A DNA stretch of 64,000 nt from Cohnella rhizoplanae (GTDB lineage Bacteria; Bacillota; Bacilli; Paenibacillales; Paenibacillaceae). Below are positions 7,219 to 13,549 of this stretch, one piece after another. Every line of letters starts with the position of its first letter. The first letter of the stretch is position 1. The notes beneath the pieces are model-generated. The model saw only the letters and a list, made by a program, of their open reading frames with translations, did not search any database and was not told the DNA's origin. The stretch is taken from contig NZ_CAOJCN010000006.1 of the NCBI RefSeq assembly GCF_948329515.1, forward strand, positions 226,231 through 290,230, in the 5' to 3' direction. Position numbers and translations under genes: made by a program.

Positions 7219-8529
7219 TTAGTGAGTTACGTAGTAGCTTCCTCCGTTAGTGCTGTAGTCGTAGTGATAGAATGTTGTAGTACTTACAGATGGAACGTAC
7301 CACTTTATAGTATGTGAGTTAGCATATTGTGTTGTAGCACTTCCTTGAAAAGCTCCAACAGGAGTGTTTACGGTAAACGCGAGCCCATAAGTTCTTTCGG
7401 ATTTATATGATTTTGTTGTAGAAGAGCTTCCTGTTGACTTATTATAAACCGAAAAGTAGGGGCCGTAAGAATTTGCAATAACACTTGAAACTGGACGGGC
7501 GTTGTTTGAATCCTGTGTGTAACTATACTCTGTTGAACCGCCAACAAGACCAATTGGCGTTACTGTTTCTTCAGTTCTTTGCAGGACATCGTAGCGATAC
7601 AATTTAGTTTGCTCGTAATGATACTGATACATAGCATATACGTTTCTCGCTGTGTCACAGTAGAGAGTAGATCCAAAGTACGCGCATGTTCCACCGAAGG
7701 AGTAATCTACGGAAGTTGAGGTATCAGCCGACAAACTGACACTTCCAGACGGTGAGAAAGGATTAGAATCTAACTTATAGCCAGCAGCCAAACTAATTTT
7801 AGCAGAGGAGGTTAGATTAAAATCAACTTGCTCTCCACTCCCGACATTTACACTACCAACCTTAGTTGATACTGAGTAATCCTGAGCAGCGGTTGTGCAT
7901 CTCTTATACCCATCCATCAGAATATCGCATGTACCAACAGTTCCAAGCGGTTGGATATTGCTTGTGGATTCTGACGATAAAGCCTGCTTGTTGGAAATGT
8001 CCTTTGCTTTTGTGGCCTTGACAGATACTTTTTTATCGCGTGTTTTTTCGAGGACTTTTTGATCAAAACTATCTACTTTAGATGGGTCTTTGATGTGAGG
8101 GACAGACAAGACTTTTCTAGTCACTTCTCCGCCAGGAACTACAAAGAAAACTTCGTAGACTATATCCGCAACATTTCCAATTGACTTCTTTAGAAATTCA
8201 TCCGATGCAACAGAAGTAAATTTTACCGTACCATTTTCATCTGTTCTTCCTTGGAAAACAACCTTCTTAGCGTCACTCATATCCTTCACCGTCACGTAAG
8301 TTCCAGGCTCAGGATTTCCAAGTTCATTTAAGGATTCTAGAATAACTTCCGGCTTGGTTTGAAGTGCTTTGTCTGCTGTTGTGATTTCAATTTTGGGAGT
8401 AGAAAGAATAGTGGTGTCAGAGGCCTCAACTATTGTGGGTATCGTTGTGCTAGCGTAAGCAGGGAATACTGATACAGTAAAAAGGCTTACTCCTGAAACT
8501 AATGTAACCATCTTACTTCGGAATGTCAT
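7219..8529 (-). CDS. Secreted protein of unknown function on the IS-bounded island
   Basis: The 436-residue protein has a Sec signal peptide (about residues 1-26, ending AYA-STT). Residues about 65-150 look like an Ig-like or SpaA-like beta-sandwich (GTYVTVKDMSDAKKVVFQG, VPGGEVTRKVL). After a lysine-rich linker, the C-terminal 220 residues are rich in Ser, Thr, Tyr and Gly with alternating polar/hydrophobic stretches, and contain two Cys pairs (CDILMDGYKRC and CAYFGSTLYC) that could form disulfides. I recognise no family. The strand pattern would suit a beta-rich extracellular or membrane-inserting domain; this is inference. GGAGG lies 11 nt before the start and overlaps the end of a 20-codon ORF. 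Composition is AT-rich, unlike the surrounding genes. Confidence 0.8.
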   Translation of the reverse strand: MTFRSKMVTLVSGVSLFTVSVFPAYASTTIPTIVEASDTTILSTPKIEITTADKALQTKPEVILESLNELGNPEPGTYVTVKDMSDAKKVVFQGRTDENGTVKFTSVASDEFLKKSIGNVADIVYEVFFVVPGGEVTRKVLSVPHIKDPSKVDSFDQKVLEKTRDKKVSVKATKAKDISNKQALSSESTSNIQPLGTVGTCDILMDGYKRCTTAAQDYSVSTKVGSVNVGSGEQVDFNLTSSAKISLAAGYKLDSNPFSPSGSVSLSADTSTSVDYSFGGTCAYFGSTLYCDTARNVYAMYQYHYEQTKLYRYDVLQRTEETVTPIGLVGGSTEYSYTQDSNNARPVSSVIANSYGPYFSVYNKSTGSSSTTKSYKSERTYGLAFTVNTPVGAFQGSATTQYANSHTIKWYVPSVSTTTFYHYDYSTNGGSYYVTH

Positions 8530-8535
8530 ACTTAA

Positions 8536-8598
8536 TTATTCCTCCCATATAGTAAATTGGTGTAAGGGCTTCCTTAATGCCCCAATATAAGCCATCAT
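8536..8598 (-). CDS. Possible 20-residue leader peptide upstream of the secreted protein
   Basis: An ATG at 8598 follows a good GGAGGT site with 4-nt spacing, or 7-nt spacing to the adjacent second ATG. It opens a 20-codon frame beginning MMAYIGALRKPL and ending in IWEE. Its stop lies 6 bp before the secreted-protein start, and its last codons contain that gene's GGAGG. This layout allows translational coupling. It could be a regulatory leader, a small peptide gene, or chance. Confidence 0.45.
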   Translation of the reverse strand: MMAYIGALRKPLHQFTIWEE

Positions 8599-8685
8599 AA
8601 TACCTCCACATTTACCTGTAAAGTTGATTTTTTATAGAATATGGAAATTGTATCAACTTGATTTCACTTATTATTTATAAAGACA

Positions 8686-8712
8686 AAAAAAGCATCGATT
8701 CGATGCTCTCTT
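8686..8712 (-). terminator. Minus-strand intrinsic terminator upstream of the secreted-protein gene
   Basis: A 15-bp near-perfect palindrome GCATCGATTCGATGC (8692-8706) is preceded on the plus strand by seven A residues, giving hairpin plus U-tract on the minus strand. It lies about 90 bp upstream of the leader ORF. It either ends a lost upstream gene or acts as an attenuator. The remaining stretch 8599-8784 holds an AT-rich segment with a TTGATA-like -35 near 8650 and no other gene. Confidence 0.65.
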
Positions 8713-8784
8713 TTGAAAATATAACGTATGGGTCCTAAGATTAATGTCTCAGTTGTAGTTATAAAGAAAGAGCAGGAGGGAGCG

Positions 8785-9270
8785 TAAACTGGTCCCATTG
8801 TCAATGACACTTTAAAAAAAGGGTGTTAAGCTACCGAAAGAAGATGATTCCTGTGCTGCACAGGGGGCATCTTCTTTCCTTCCCATTGATGTCTGTGGTG
8901 ATTGTAATCATGCATGTAGCGATCGACTTGCAGCTTTAGTTCCTCCAGTGTGGAGCAACTTCGACTCGCAACTTGGTCTTTCATATGACCATAGAAGGAC
9001 TCTATGCAGCTATAATCGTCGTTGCTTTTTGAGATGATTGATCGTGTCTATCGCCAAAGAAAGAATGAGGCGTTTGGAAAGGTTATACGCCAGCAATTCT
9101 CCCGTGGAAGCATCCAGAATCGTCGATAATAGCGTTGCCTTGGCCATTCTTCTATATGGATTGGGTCTGCGATGAGGACAGACTAGGCTTAAATTCCCTT
9201 AATGCTATACAAAAAGGCCCCCATAGCCTAAACACTTTTTTAAAAGTGTCCAGTCTATGGGACTAGTTTA
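8785..9270 (-). mobile_element. IS3-family insertion sequence remnant, copy 2
   Basis: The ends form imperfect terminal inverted repeats: TAAACTGGTCCCATTG at 8785 and, read on the other strand from 9270, TAAACTAGTCCCATAG. Between them are transposase 3' sequences closely similar to copy 1 (stop at 8826) with an internal deletion near 9005 that removes the WDNA region, plus about 80 bp near 9120-9200 that copy 1 has lost. The element is about 0.49 kb with no functional transposase. It has the same orientation as copy 1. Confidence 0.85.
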
Positions 9271-9291
9271 GACCGGAAGGGCCCTTATTTT
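9271..9291 (+). terminator. Right arm and T-tract of the interrupted terminator
   Basis: GACCGGAAGGGCCCT (9271-9285) followed by TTATTTT directly abuts the IS right end at 9270. Its partner arm is at 6160-6173 after the sugar-kinase gene. Together they would form a roughly 14-bp stem with a T-rich tail. Confidence 0.6.
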
Positions 9292-9311
9292 CGTCCGCGC
9301 ATAGGGTTCGG

Positions 9312-9460
9312 GGTGGCATCCCTCAGCGTTGCTTCTCGCATATCTGAGCTGCGTGCGCGGAAGTGGCGTTCCCCGATGTTACTTTCCGATGATGCGGGGT
9401 TGCGTGCGCCGATAAGGCATTCCTCAGCATTACTTTGCGATAAGCGGGGATGCGTGCGCC
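9312..9460. repeat. 50-bp tandem repeat array, three copies
   Basis: Three units align at GGCAT/GGCGT motifs starting at 9315, 9365 and 9416, each ending in TGCGTGCGC (9350, 9401, 9451). Each has a dyad with a loop of about 17-19 nt: CTCAG/CTGAG in unit 1 and CCCG/CGGG in unit 2. At two aligned stem positions both partners changed together (T-A to C-G and A-T to G-C). The array lies between the island and the PAP2 gene. An open frame through it has no ribosome site. Confidence 0.75.
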
Positions 9461-9479
9461 TTTGCTGCCCTTCTTCCGC

Positions 9480-10013
9480 TCACACCGCACCCATCATGAC
9501 CCCGACCAGCAGCGCCGTGGAGCTGCCAAGCAGCATGCCGGCCGCGGTGTCGCTCGGGTAGTGGAGACCGAAGTACACGCGGGACAGCGCCACGCCGGCG
9601 CCGATCGGGAGCAGCACCGGGATCAGCGCCGGGCTGGCGACCATCCACGGGGTCAGCAGGGCGAAGGCCGCGGTCGTGTGCCCGGAGGGGAACGACGGAT
9701 CGCGCAGCGGACTAGGGCCGATCTTGGTCTGGGGGAGCACTTGATAGGGACGCGACCGGGGAGATACGCGCTTGGCGAGCATGACGGGGATATGGCTCGC
9801 GGCGACCGCGATCAGAGCCTGCCAGCCGGCCGTGCCCCATGCTCCTGGGGCCAGGAGTCCCGCCGCAAGGGAGATGCTAAGAGTGAACGTGGCACCGCCG
9901 GTCAGCGACAGGAGGCGGAACAGCAGCGTGAGCGCCTCCCGGTTCCACCGGAGGTTAATATGAAGGAACCAATCGCTCTCGAAGCGGCTGAGCATGCGGT
10001 AGAACTGTGCCAT
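9480..10013 (-). CDS. PAP2-family membrane phosphatase
   Basis: This 177-residue integral membrane protein carries all three PAP2 signatures: KRVSPRSRP (K-x6-RP) near residue 82, PSGH near 110 and SRVYFGLHYPSD near 143-154. Five or six hydrophobic segments surround them. Members dephosphorylate lipid phosphates such as undecaprenyl pyrophosphate or phosphatidylglycerol phosphate; the substrate cannot be assigned. The second ATG (10013) is preferred to 10019 because AAGGAGAG then has 6-nt spacing. It is transcribed divergently from the glycosyltransferase at 10212. The 198-bp gap between them holds no gene and no clear promoter that I could assign. Confidence 0.88.
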   Translation of the reverse strand: MAQFYRMLSRFESDWFLHINLRWNREALTLLFRLLSLTGGATFTLSISLAAGLLAPGAWGTAGWQALIAVAASHIPVMLAKRVSPRSRPYQVLPQTKIGPSPLRDPSFPSGHTTAAFALLTPWMVASPALIPVLLPIGAGVALSRVYFGLHYPSDTAAGMLLGSSTALLVGVMMGAV

Positions 10014-10211
10014 GGCCATCTCTCCTTCGGCGCTGGGGGCGCGGCTTATGTGATTTCAGTCTAACCGCCGATTGTCATTGGGGGATGAAGTCCGGTCGCC
10101 CGAACTGTAAAGGCGGCGTTATCCCGCGAATTGACACTCCGCTGATCCGGCGCTAACCCGGCCGCGGTACGATGGGCGTAATACCGCTTCGTCGGAGGAG
10201 GGATTCGCCGC

Positions 10212-11369
10212 ATGACCGAGCTCCGCCTGGCCTTGTTCACGGACACGTACGCCCCGGAGATCAACGGCGTAGCCAAGACGCTGCAGCGATGGATCGCGTA
10301 TTTGGAGAGGAATGGAATTGCCTGCAAAGTGTACGCGCCTGCCGGACCCAGGAGGGCGCCCGGCTACGCGGAGACCGCCGAGCGCCTGGCCAGCGTGCCG
10401 TTCTCCCTCTACCCGGAATGTCGGCTGGCCATGCCGGCGTCCGCCGCGGCCGAGCGCAGCCTGCTGGACTTCCGGCCGTCGGTCGTCCACGTGGCGACGC
10501 CGTTCGGCACGGGTCTCGCCGGCCGCAGGCTGGCGCTGAAGCACGGCATTCCTCTCGTCGCCTCTCACCATACCCACTTCGCGCGCTACCTGCCTTATTA
10601 CAACTTCAGCTGGGCTGGCGCGCTCCTGCGGCGCTACCTGCACTGGTTCCATCGCCCCTGCCGCCGCGTCCTCGTGCCTTCGCCGTCCGTGCTCGAGGAG
10701 TGCCGGCGGGACGGCTGGCTGGGACTCGGCCTGTGGAGCCGCGGCATCGACGCCGCGCTCTTTCGCAGGGATGGGGACCGGGGAGGCTGGCTGCAAGCGC
10801 ACGGCTTGCCCCCGACCTGCTTCCCGGTCTTGTGCGCGGGCCGGCTAGCGCCCGAGAAGAACCTGGGCACCGCGCTGCTCGCGTTCCGCCGCTTCAGGGA
10901 GGGGACCGGCGCCGACGCGCGGCTGGTGCTGGCCGGCGACGGGCCGCAGGCAGCCGAGCTGCGCCGTAGCTCGGAGCAGCTCGGCCTCGGGGCGCTGTTC
11001 CTCGGCGCCGTGACGCAGCCCGAGCTCCAGCGCTGGATGCAGGCGTCGGGCGCGCTGCTCTTCCCGTCGCCGACGGAGACGTTCGGCAATGTCGCGCTGG
11101 AGGCGATGGCCTGCGGCCTTCCGGTGATCGCGGCGGACGCGGGGGCGCTGCCCGACCTCGTGAAGGACGGCGAGACCGGGCTGCTCTGCCCGCCGGGCGA
11201 CGCGGACGCGTTCGCCGCGGCGCTCGCGCGGCTGTACCGCGAGCCGAGGCTTCGGGCCGCGATCTCGGACCGGGCGCATGCGTATGCGGGCACGCACGAT
11301 TGGGACGAAGTGTTCGGACGGCTGCTCGAGCAGATGACCGATATCGGCAGGGAAGCGCCGGCGGTGTAA
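10212..11369 (+). CDS. GT4-family glycosyltransferase (alpha-mannosyltransferase/MgtA-like)
   Basis: The 385-residue GT-B enzyme begins LRLALFTDTYAPEINGVAKT, the usual N-terminal signature of the GT4 subgroup that includes lipid-linked mannosyl- and glucosyltransferases. It shows VASHHTHFARYLPYY in the acceptor domain and the donor-binding FPSPTETFGNVALEAMACG block near residues 280-300. GGAGGAGGG precedes the ATG. It stands alone between divergent PAP2 and the MerR gene. A role in glycolipid or cell-envelope glycan synthesis is likely from the family; the donor sugar is unknown. Confidence 0.85.
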   Translation: MTELRLALFTDTYAPEINGVAKTLQRWIAYLERNGIACKVYAPAGPRRAPGYAETAERLASVPFSLYPECRLAMPASAAAERSLLDFRPSVVHVATPFGTGLAGRRLALKHGIPLVASHHTHFARYLPYYNFSWAGALLRRYLHWFHRPCRRVLVPSPSVLEECRRDGWLGLGLWSRGIDAALFRRDGDRGGWLQAHGLPPTCFPVLCAGRLAPEKNLGTALLAFRRFREGTGADARLVLAGDGPQAAELRRSSEQLGLGALFLGAVTQPELQRWMQASGALLFPSPTETFGNVALEAMACGLPVIAADAGALPDLVKDGETGLLCPPGDADAFAAALARLYREPRLRAAISDRAHAYAGTHDWDEVFGRLLEQMTDIGREAPAV

Positions 11370-11401
11370 AATATAACGGTCTAATTTTCGAAAATAAGGT
11401 A

Positions 11402-11432
11402 TTGACCTTCACGCAACGTCAAGGTTTACAGT
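11402..11432 (+). promoter_or_regulatory. MerR-type promoter with 19-bp spacer
   Basis: The -35 TTGACC (11402-11407) and -10 TACAGT (11427-11432) are 19 bp apart. The spacer region holds the dyad ACCTT/AAGGT. Overlong spacers with a central dyad are the hallmark of promoters activated by MerR-family regulators through DNA untwisting. It lies 23 bp upstream of a tipA-like gene, so autoregulation is likely. Confidence 0.75.
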
Positions 11433-11454
11433 AAAGTCGTCGGGAGGCGATCGC

Positions 11455-12225
11455 ATGGAATATACGGTTCAGAAGCTGGGCAGGCTGGCCGGCATCAGCG
11501 CCAGGACGCTGCGGTTCTATGACGAAGTCGGGATTCTGAAGCCGGCCAGAATCAACTCGTCGGGCTACCGGATCTACGGCGCCGCGGAGGTCGACAGGCT
11601 GCAGCAGATTCTGTTCTACCGGGAGCTCGGCGTCGGATTGGACCGGATCAAGGAGATCATGGGCGATCCGGACTATGACGGCGCGCGGGCGCTGCGGCTT
11701 CATCGCGAGGAGCTTCTCGAACGAAGGGAACGGTTGGACGCGCTGATCGCGAACGTCGAGCGCACCATCGATTCCCGTCAAGGAGGAAGAGACATGAGCG
11801 ACGAGGAGAAGTTCGAGGGCTTCAAAGATAAGCTGATCTCGGACAACGAGACCAAGTACGGCCAGGAGATCCGCGCCAAGTACGGCGACGAGACGATCGA
11901 CCGCTCGAACGCGAAGCTGAGGGGCATGAGCGAAGCGCAGTACGCGGAGATGAACCGGCTCGCGGTTGAAGTGGCGGCGTCGCTGGCCGAAGCGTTCAAG
12001 ACCGGCGATCCCGCAGGCGAAGCGGCGCAGCGGACGGCGGAGCTGCATCGGCGCTGGCTGTCCTATTCGTGGAGCAGCTACTCCAAGGAGGCTCACGCAG
12101 GGTTGGCGCAGATGTACGTCGACGACGAGCGGTTCACGGCTTATTACGAAAAGGAGCCGGGCATGACCGCGTTTTTGCGGGACGCGATCGTGGCGTACAC
12201 GAGCCGAAGCGATATAGAAGCCTGA
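11455..12225 (+). CDS. tipA: TipA-like MerR-family regulator with TipAS drug-binding domain
   Basis: The 256-residue protein has a MerR winged helix (residues 1-70: YTVQKLGRLAGISARTLRFYDEVG), a coiled linker to about 110, and a C-terminal TipAS domain with EEKFEGFKDKLISDNETKYG and the RWLSYSWSSYSKEAHAGLAQMY segment. TipA-type regulators bind multidrug ligands through TipAS and activate their own and efflux genes. GGGAGGCGATCGC precedes the ATG. An in-frame internal ATG at 11794 with its own strong ribosome site would give a separate 143-residue TipAS. A perfect terminator follows. Confidence 0.92.
   Translation: MEYTVQKLGRLAGISARTLRFYDEVGILKPARINSSGYRIYGAAEVDRLQQILFYRELGVGLDRIKEIMGDPDYDGARALRLHREELLERRERLDALIANVERTIDSRQGGRDMSDEEKFEGFKDKLISDNETKYGQEIRAKYGDETIDRSNAKLRGMSEAQYAEMNRLAVEVAASLAEAFKTGDPAGEAAQRTAELHRRWLSYSWSSYSKEAHAGLAQMYVDDERFTAYYEKEPGMTAFLRDAIVAYTSRSDIEA
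11780..11796 (+). promoter_or_regulatory. Internal ribosome site for a stand-alone TipAS protein
   Basis: AAGGAGGAAGAGAC directly precedes an in-frame ATG at 11794 inside the tipA-like gene. Translation from here would give a 143-residue protein made only of the ligand-binding domain. In Streptomyces lividans the same gene makes TipAL and a shorter TipAS from an internal start, so the arrangement is probably real here too. Confidence 0.7.
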
Positions 12226-12230
12226 TGAGC

Positions 12231-12271
12231 AAAGGGGATGAAGCAGAGGAGACGCTGCTTCATCCCTTTTT
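12231..12271 (+). terminator. Intrinsic terminator after the tipA-like gene
   Basis: AAAGGGGATGAAGCAG (12231-12246) pairs perfectly with CTGCTTCATCCCTTT after an 8-nt loop and is followed by a T run. Confidence 0.9.
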
Positions 12272-12310
12272 GCCGTGCGTCATCGCACTTCGGACGGCAG
12301 TCAAAAGTAT

Positions 12311-12562
12311 GGATGGCGGAGACTACAATCGGATAATCGGCCGGTCGGCGATGAAGAAACGCTGGTTGAGACTACTTTCGGGAGCCCGGCCAGGTGTAAG
12401 GCAAAAGAGACGCTGGTTGAGACTACAATCGGATCAGCGGCGGATTAGAGGACGCAAGAGCTGGTTGAGACTACTTTCGGGAGATCGACCAGGTGGAGAG
12501 CGGAAGAAATGCTGGTTGAAACTACAATCGGTGCTGTGACCGGTCGGCGGGAGAAAGCAAGC
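12311..12562. repeat. Array of about 50-bp repeats alternating in two types
   Basis: The GACTAC core recurs at 12321, 12370, 12421, 12469 and 12520 (spacings 49, 51, 48, 51). Units alternate between ACTACAATCGG (1, 3, 5) and ACTACTTTCGGGAG (2, 4), giving a higher-order period of 99 bp. The two TTTCGGG units each form a 7-bp stem, CTGGTTG with CGGCCAG at 12362 or CGACCAG at 12461; a wobble pair in one is a T-A pair in the other. There is no ribosome site or credible gene. Confidence 0.8.
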
Positions 12563-12563
12563 T

Positions 12564-12585
12564 GGCACCGCCGCGCGGCGGTGCC
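12564..12585 (-). terminator. Terminator downstream of udk
   Basis: A perfect 22-bp palindrome GGCACCGCCG/CGGCGGTGCC lies 17 bp beyond the udk stop. On the minus strand it is followed by AGCTTGCTTTCT. The T-run is weak, so termination may be partial. Confidence 0.65.
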
Positions 12586-12601
12586 TCCCGCGTTTAGTCT
12601 G

Positions 12602-13231
12602 CTACTCGCGGCGCGGGGCGCCGTTCATGTATTTCTCCGTCAGTACCGTGAGCAATTCGATGCCGACCTGGTTGTGTCCGCCCTCAGGCAGGATGAGGTC
12701 CGCGTACTTCTTGGACGGCTCGATGAACGCCTCGTGCATCGGCTTGACCGTCTCCATGTACTGGCGGTATACCGACTGGATCGTCCGGCCGCGCTCCTCG
12801 ATGTCCCGCACGACGCGTCGCAGGATGCGCACGTCCGGGTCCGTATCGACGAACACCTTGATGTCGAGCAGCTCGCGGAGCTTCTCCTCGTAGAGCACGT
12901 GCAAGCCCTCGAGGATGACGATCGGATTGGGGCGCAGCTCCTCGCGCTCCGCGGCGGACCTGCCGTAGACCCCGAAGTCGTACACCGGCGCATAGGCGGG
13001 ACGTCCCGCTTTCAGCTGGTTCAGATGCTCGACGAGCAGGGGAATGTCGAACATCAGCGGATGATCGTAGTTCATTCTGGCGCGTTCTTCCATGCTGAGG
13101 TGCGGATAGTCCTGGTAGTAACTGTCCTGAGAGATAAACGTGACTTTGCCGGTGCCCAGACGCTCGATGACGGAGCGGGCGACGGTGGTCTTGCCCGATC
13201 CGGTGCCGCCGGCGATGCCGATGATCAGCAT
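12602..13231 (-). CDS. udk: Uridine kinase
   Basis: The 209-residue P-loop kinase phosphorylates uridine and cytidine to the monophosphates in pyrimidine salvage. It has Walker A GIAGGTGSGKTT at residues 5-16, the FISQDSYYQD nucleoside-binding segment, DHPLMFD near 56 and the RDIEERGRT lid near residues 142-150. The length matches Gram-positive Udk. AGGAAGG lies about 13 nt before the ATG, rather far. An extended -10 promoter is found about 75 bp upstream. The gene stands alone, facing the tipA-like gene across a repeat array. Confidence 0.95.
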   Translation of the reverse strand: MLIIGIAGGTGSGKTTVARSVIERLGTGKVTFISQDSYYQDYPHLSMEERARMNYDHPLMFDIPLLVEHLNQLKAGRPAYAPVYDFGVYGRSAAEREELRPNPIVILEGLHVLYEEKLRELLDIKVFVDTDPDVRILRRVVRDIEERGRTIQSVYRQYMETVKPMHEAFIEPSKKYADLILPEGGHNQVGIELLTVLTEKYMNGAPRRE

Positions 13232-13300
13232 AATCTATGATCAGCCTTCCTAATACTTGATAGTCGTGCGGTAAACCGAAATGCCGTACTCAATCCCCGT

Positions 13301-13309
13301 ATTGTAGCA
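13301..13309 (-). promoter_or_regulatory. Extended -10 promoter of udk
   Basis: On the minus strand TGCTACAAT forms a TGn-extended -10, about 70 bp upstream of the udk start. No good -35 was found at 16-18 bp. The rest of the 318-bp gap (13232-13549) is AT-rich towards 13390-13470 and contains no gene. Confidence 0.5.
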
Positions 13310-13549
13310 CAGGGCAACGTTTGGCGCAGCATTCCGAACAACTGGAAATTAGGGCCTTTTCGCGCGCGACGATTATCCTATATACTATTGAAAAAGATTG
13401 TCGACGAAGGTCGGAAAAATAGGTTTTTCAATTCCTTTTGTAAACGCTGCCTTATGCTAGACTAATAGTAGCGATTTGCGGATCCATGTTACGCTATTCC
13501 ATCTCCCTATGGGCCCATGACGCTGCTCTCAGCCCGGGAAGGACATTCC

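Larger units (their letters stand above)
6174..9270. mobile_element. Composite-transposon-like AT-rich island bounded by two IS3-family remnants
   Basis: Two decayed IS copies in the same orientation (6174-6729 and 8785-9270) flank an AT-rich block with a secreted-protein gene, a lipoprotein gene and a 20-codon upstream ORF, all on the minus strand. Base composition changes sharply at both edges relative to the GC-rich neighbours. The arrangement resembles an old class I composite transposon. No intact transposase remains. Confidence 0.7.

Noticed and set aside
9313..9561. 82-codon plus-strand frame over the 9.3-kb array
   Set aside because: It runs through the repeat and antisense into the PAP2 gene, with no ribosome site.
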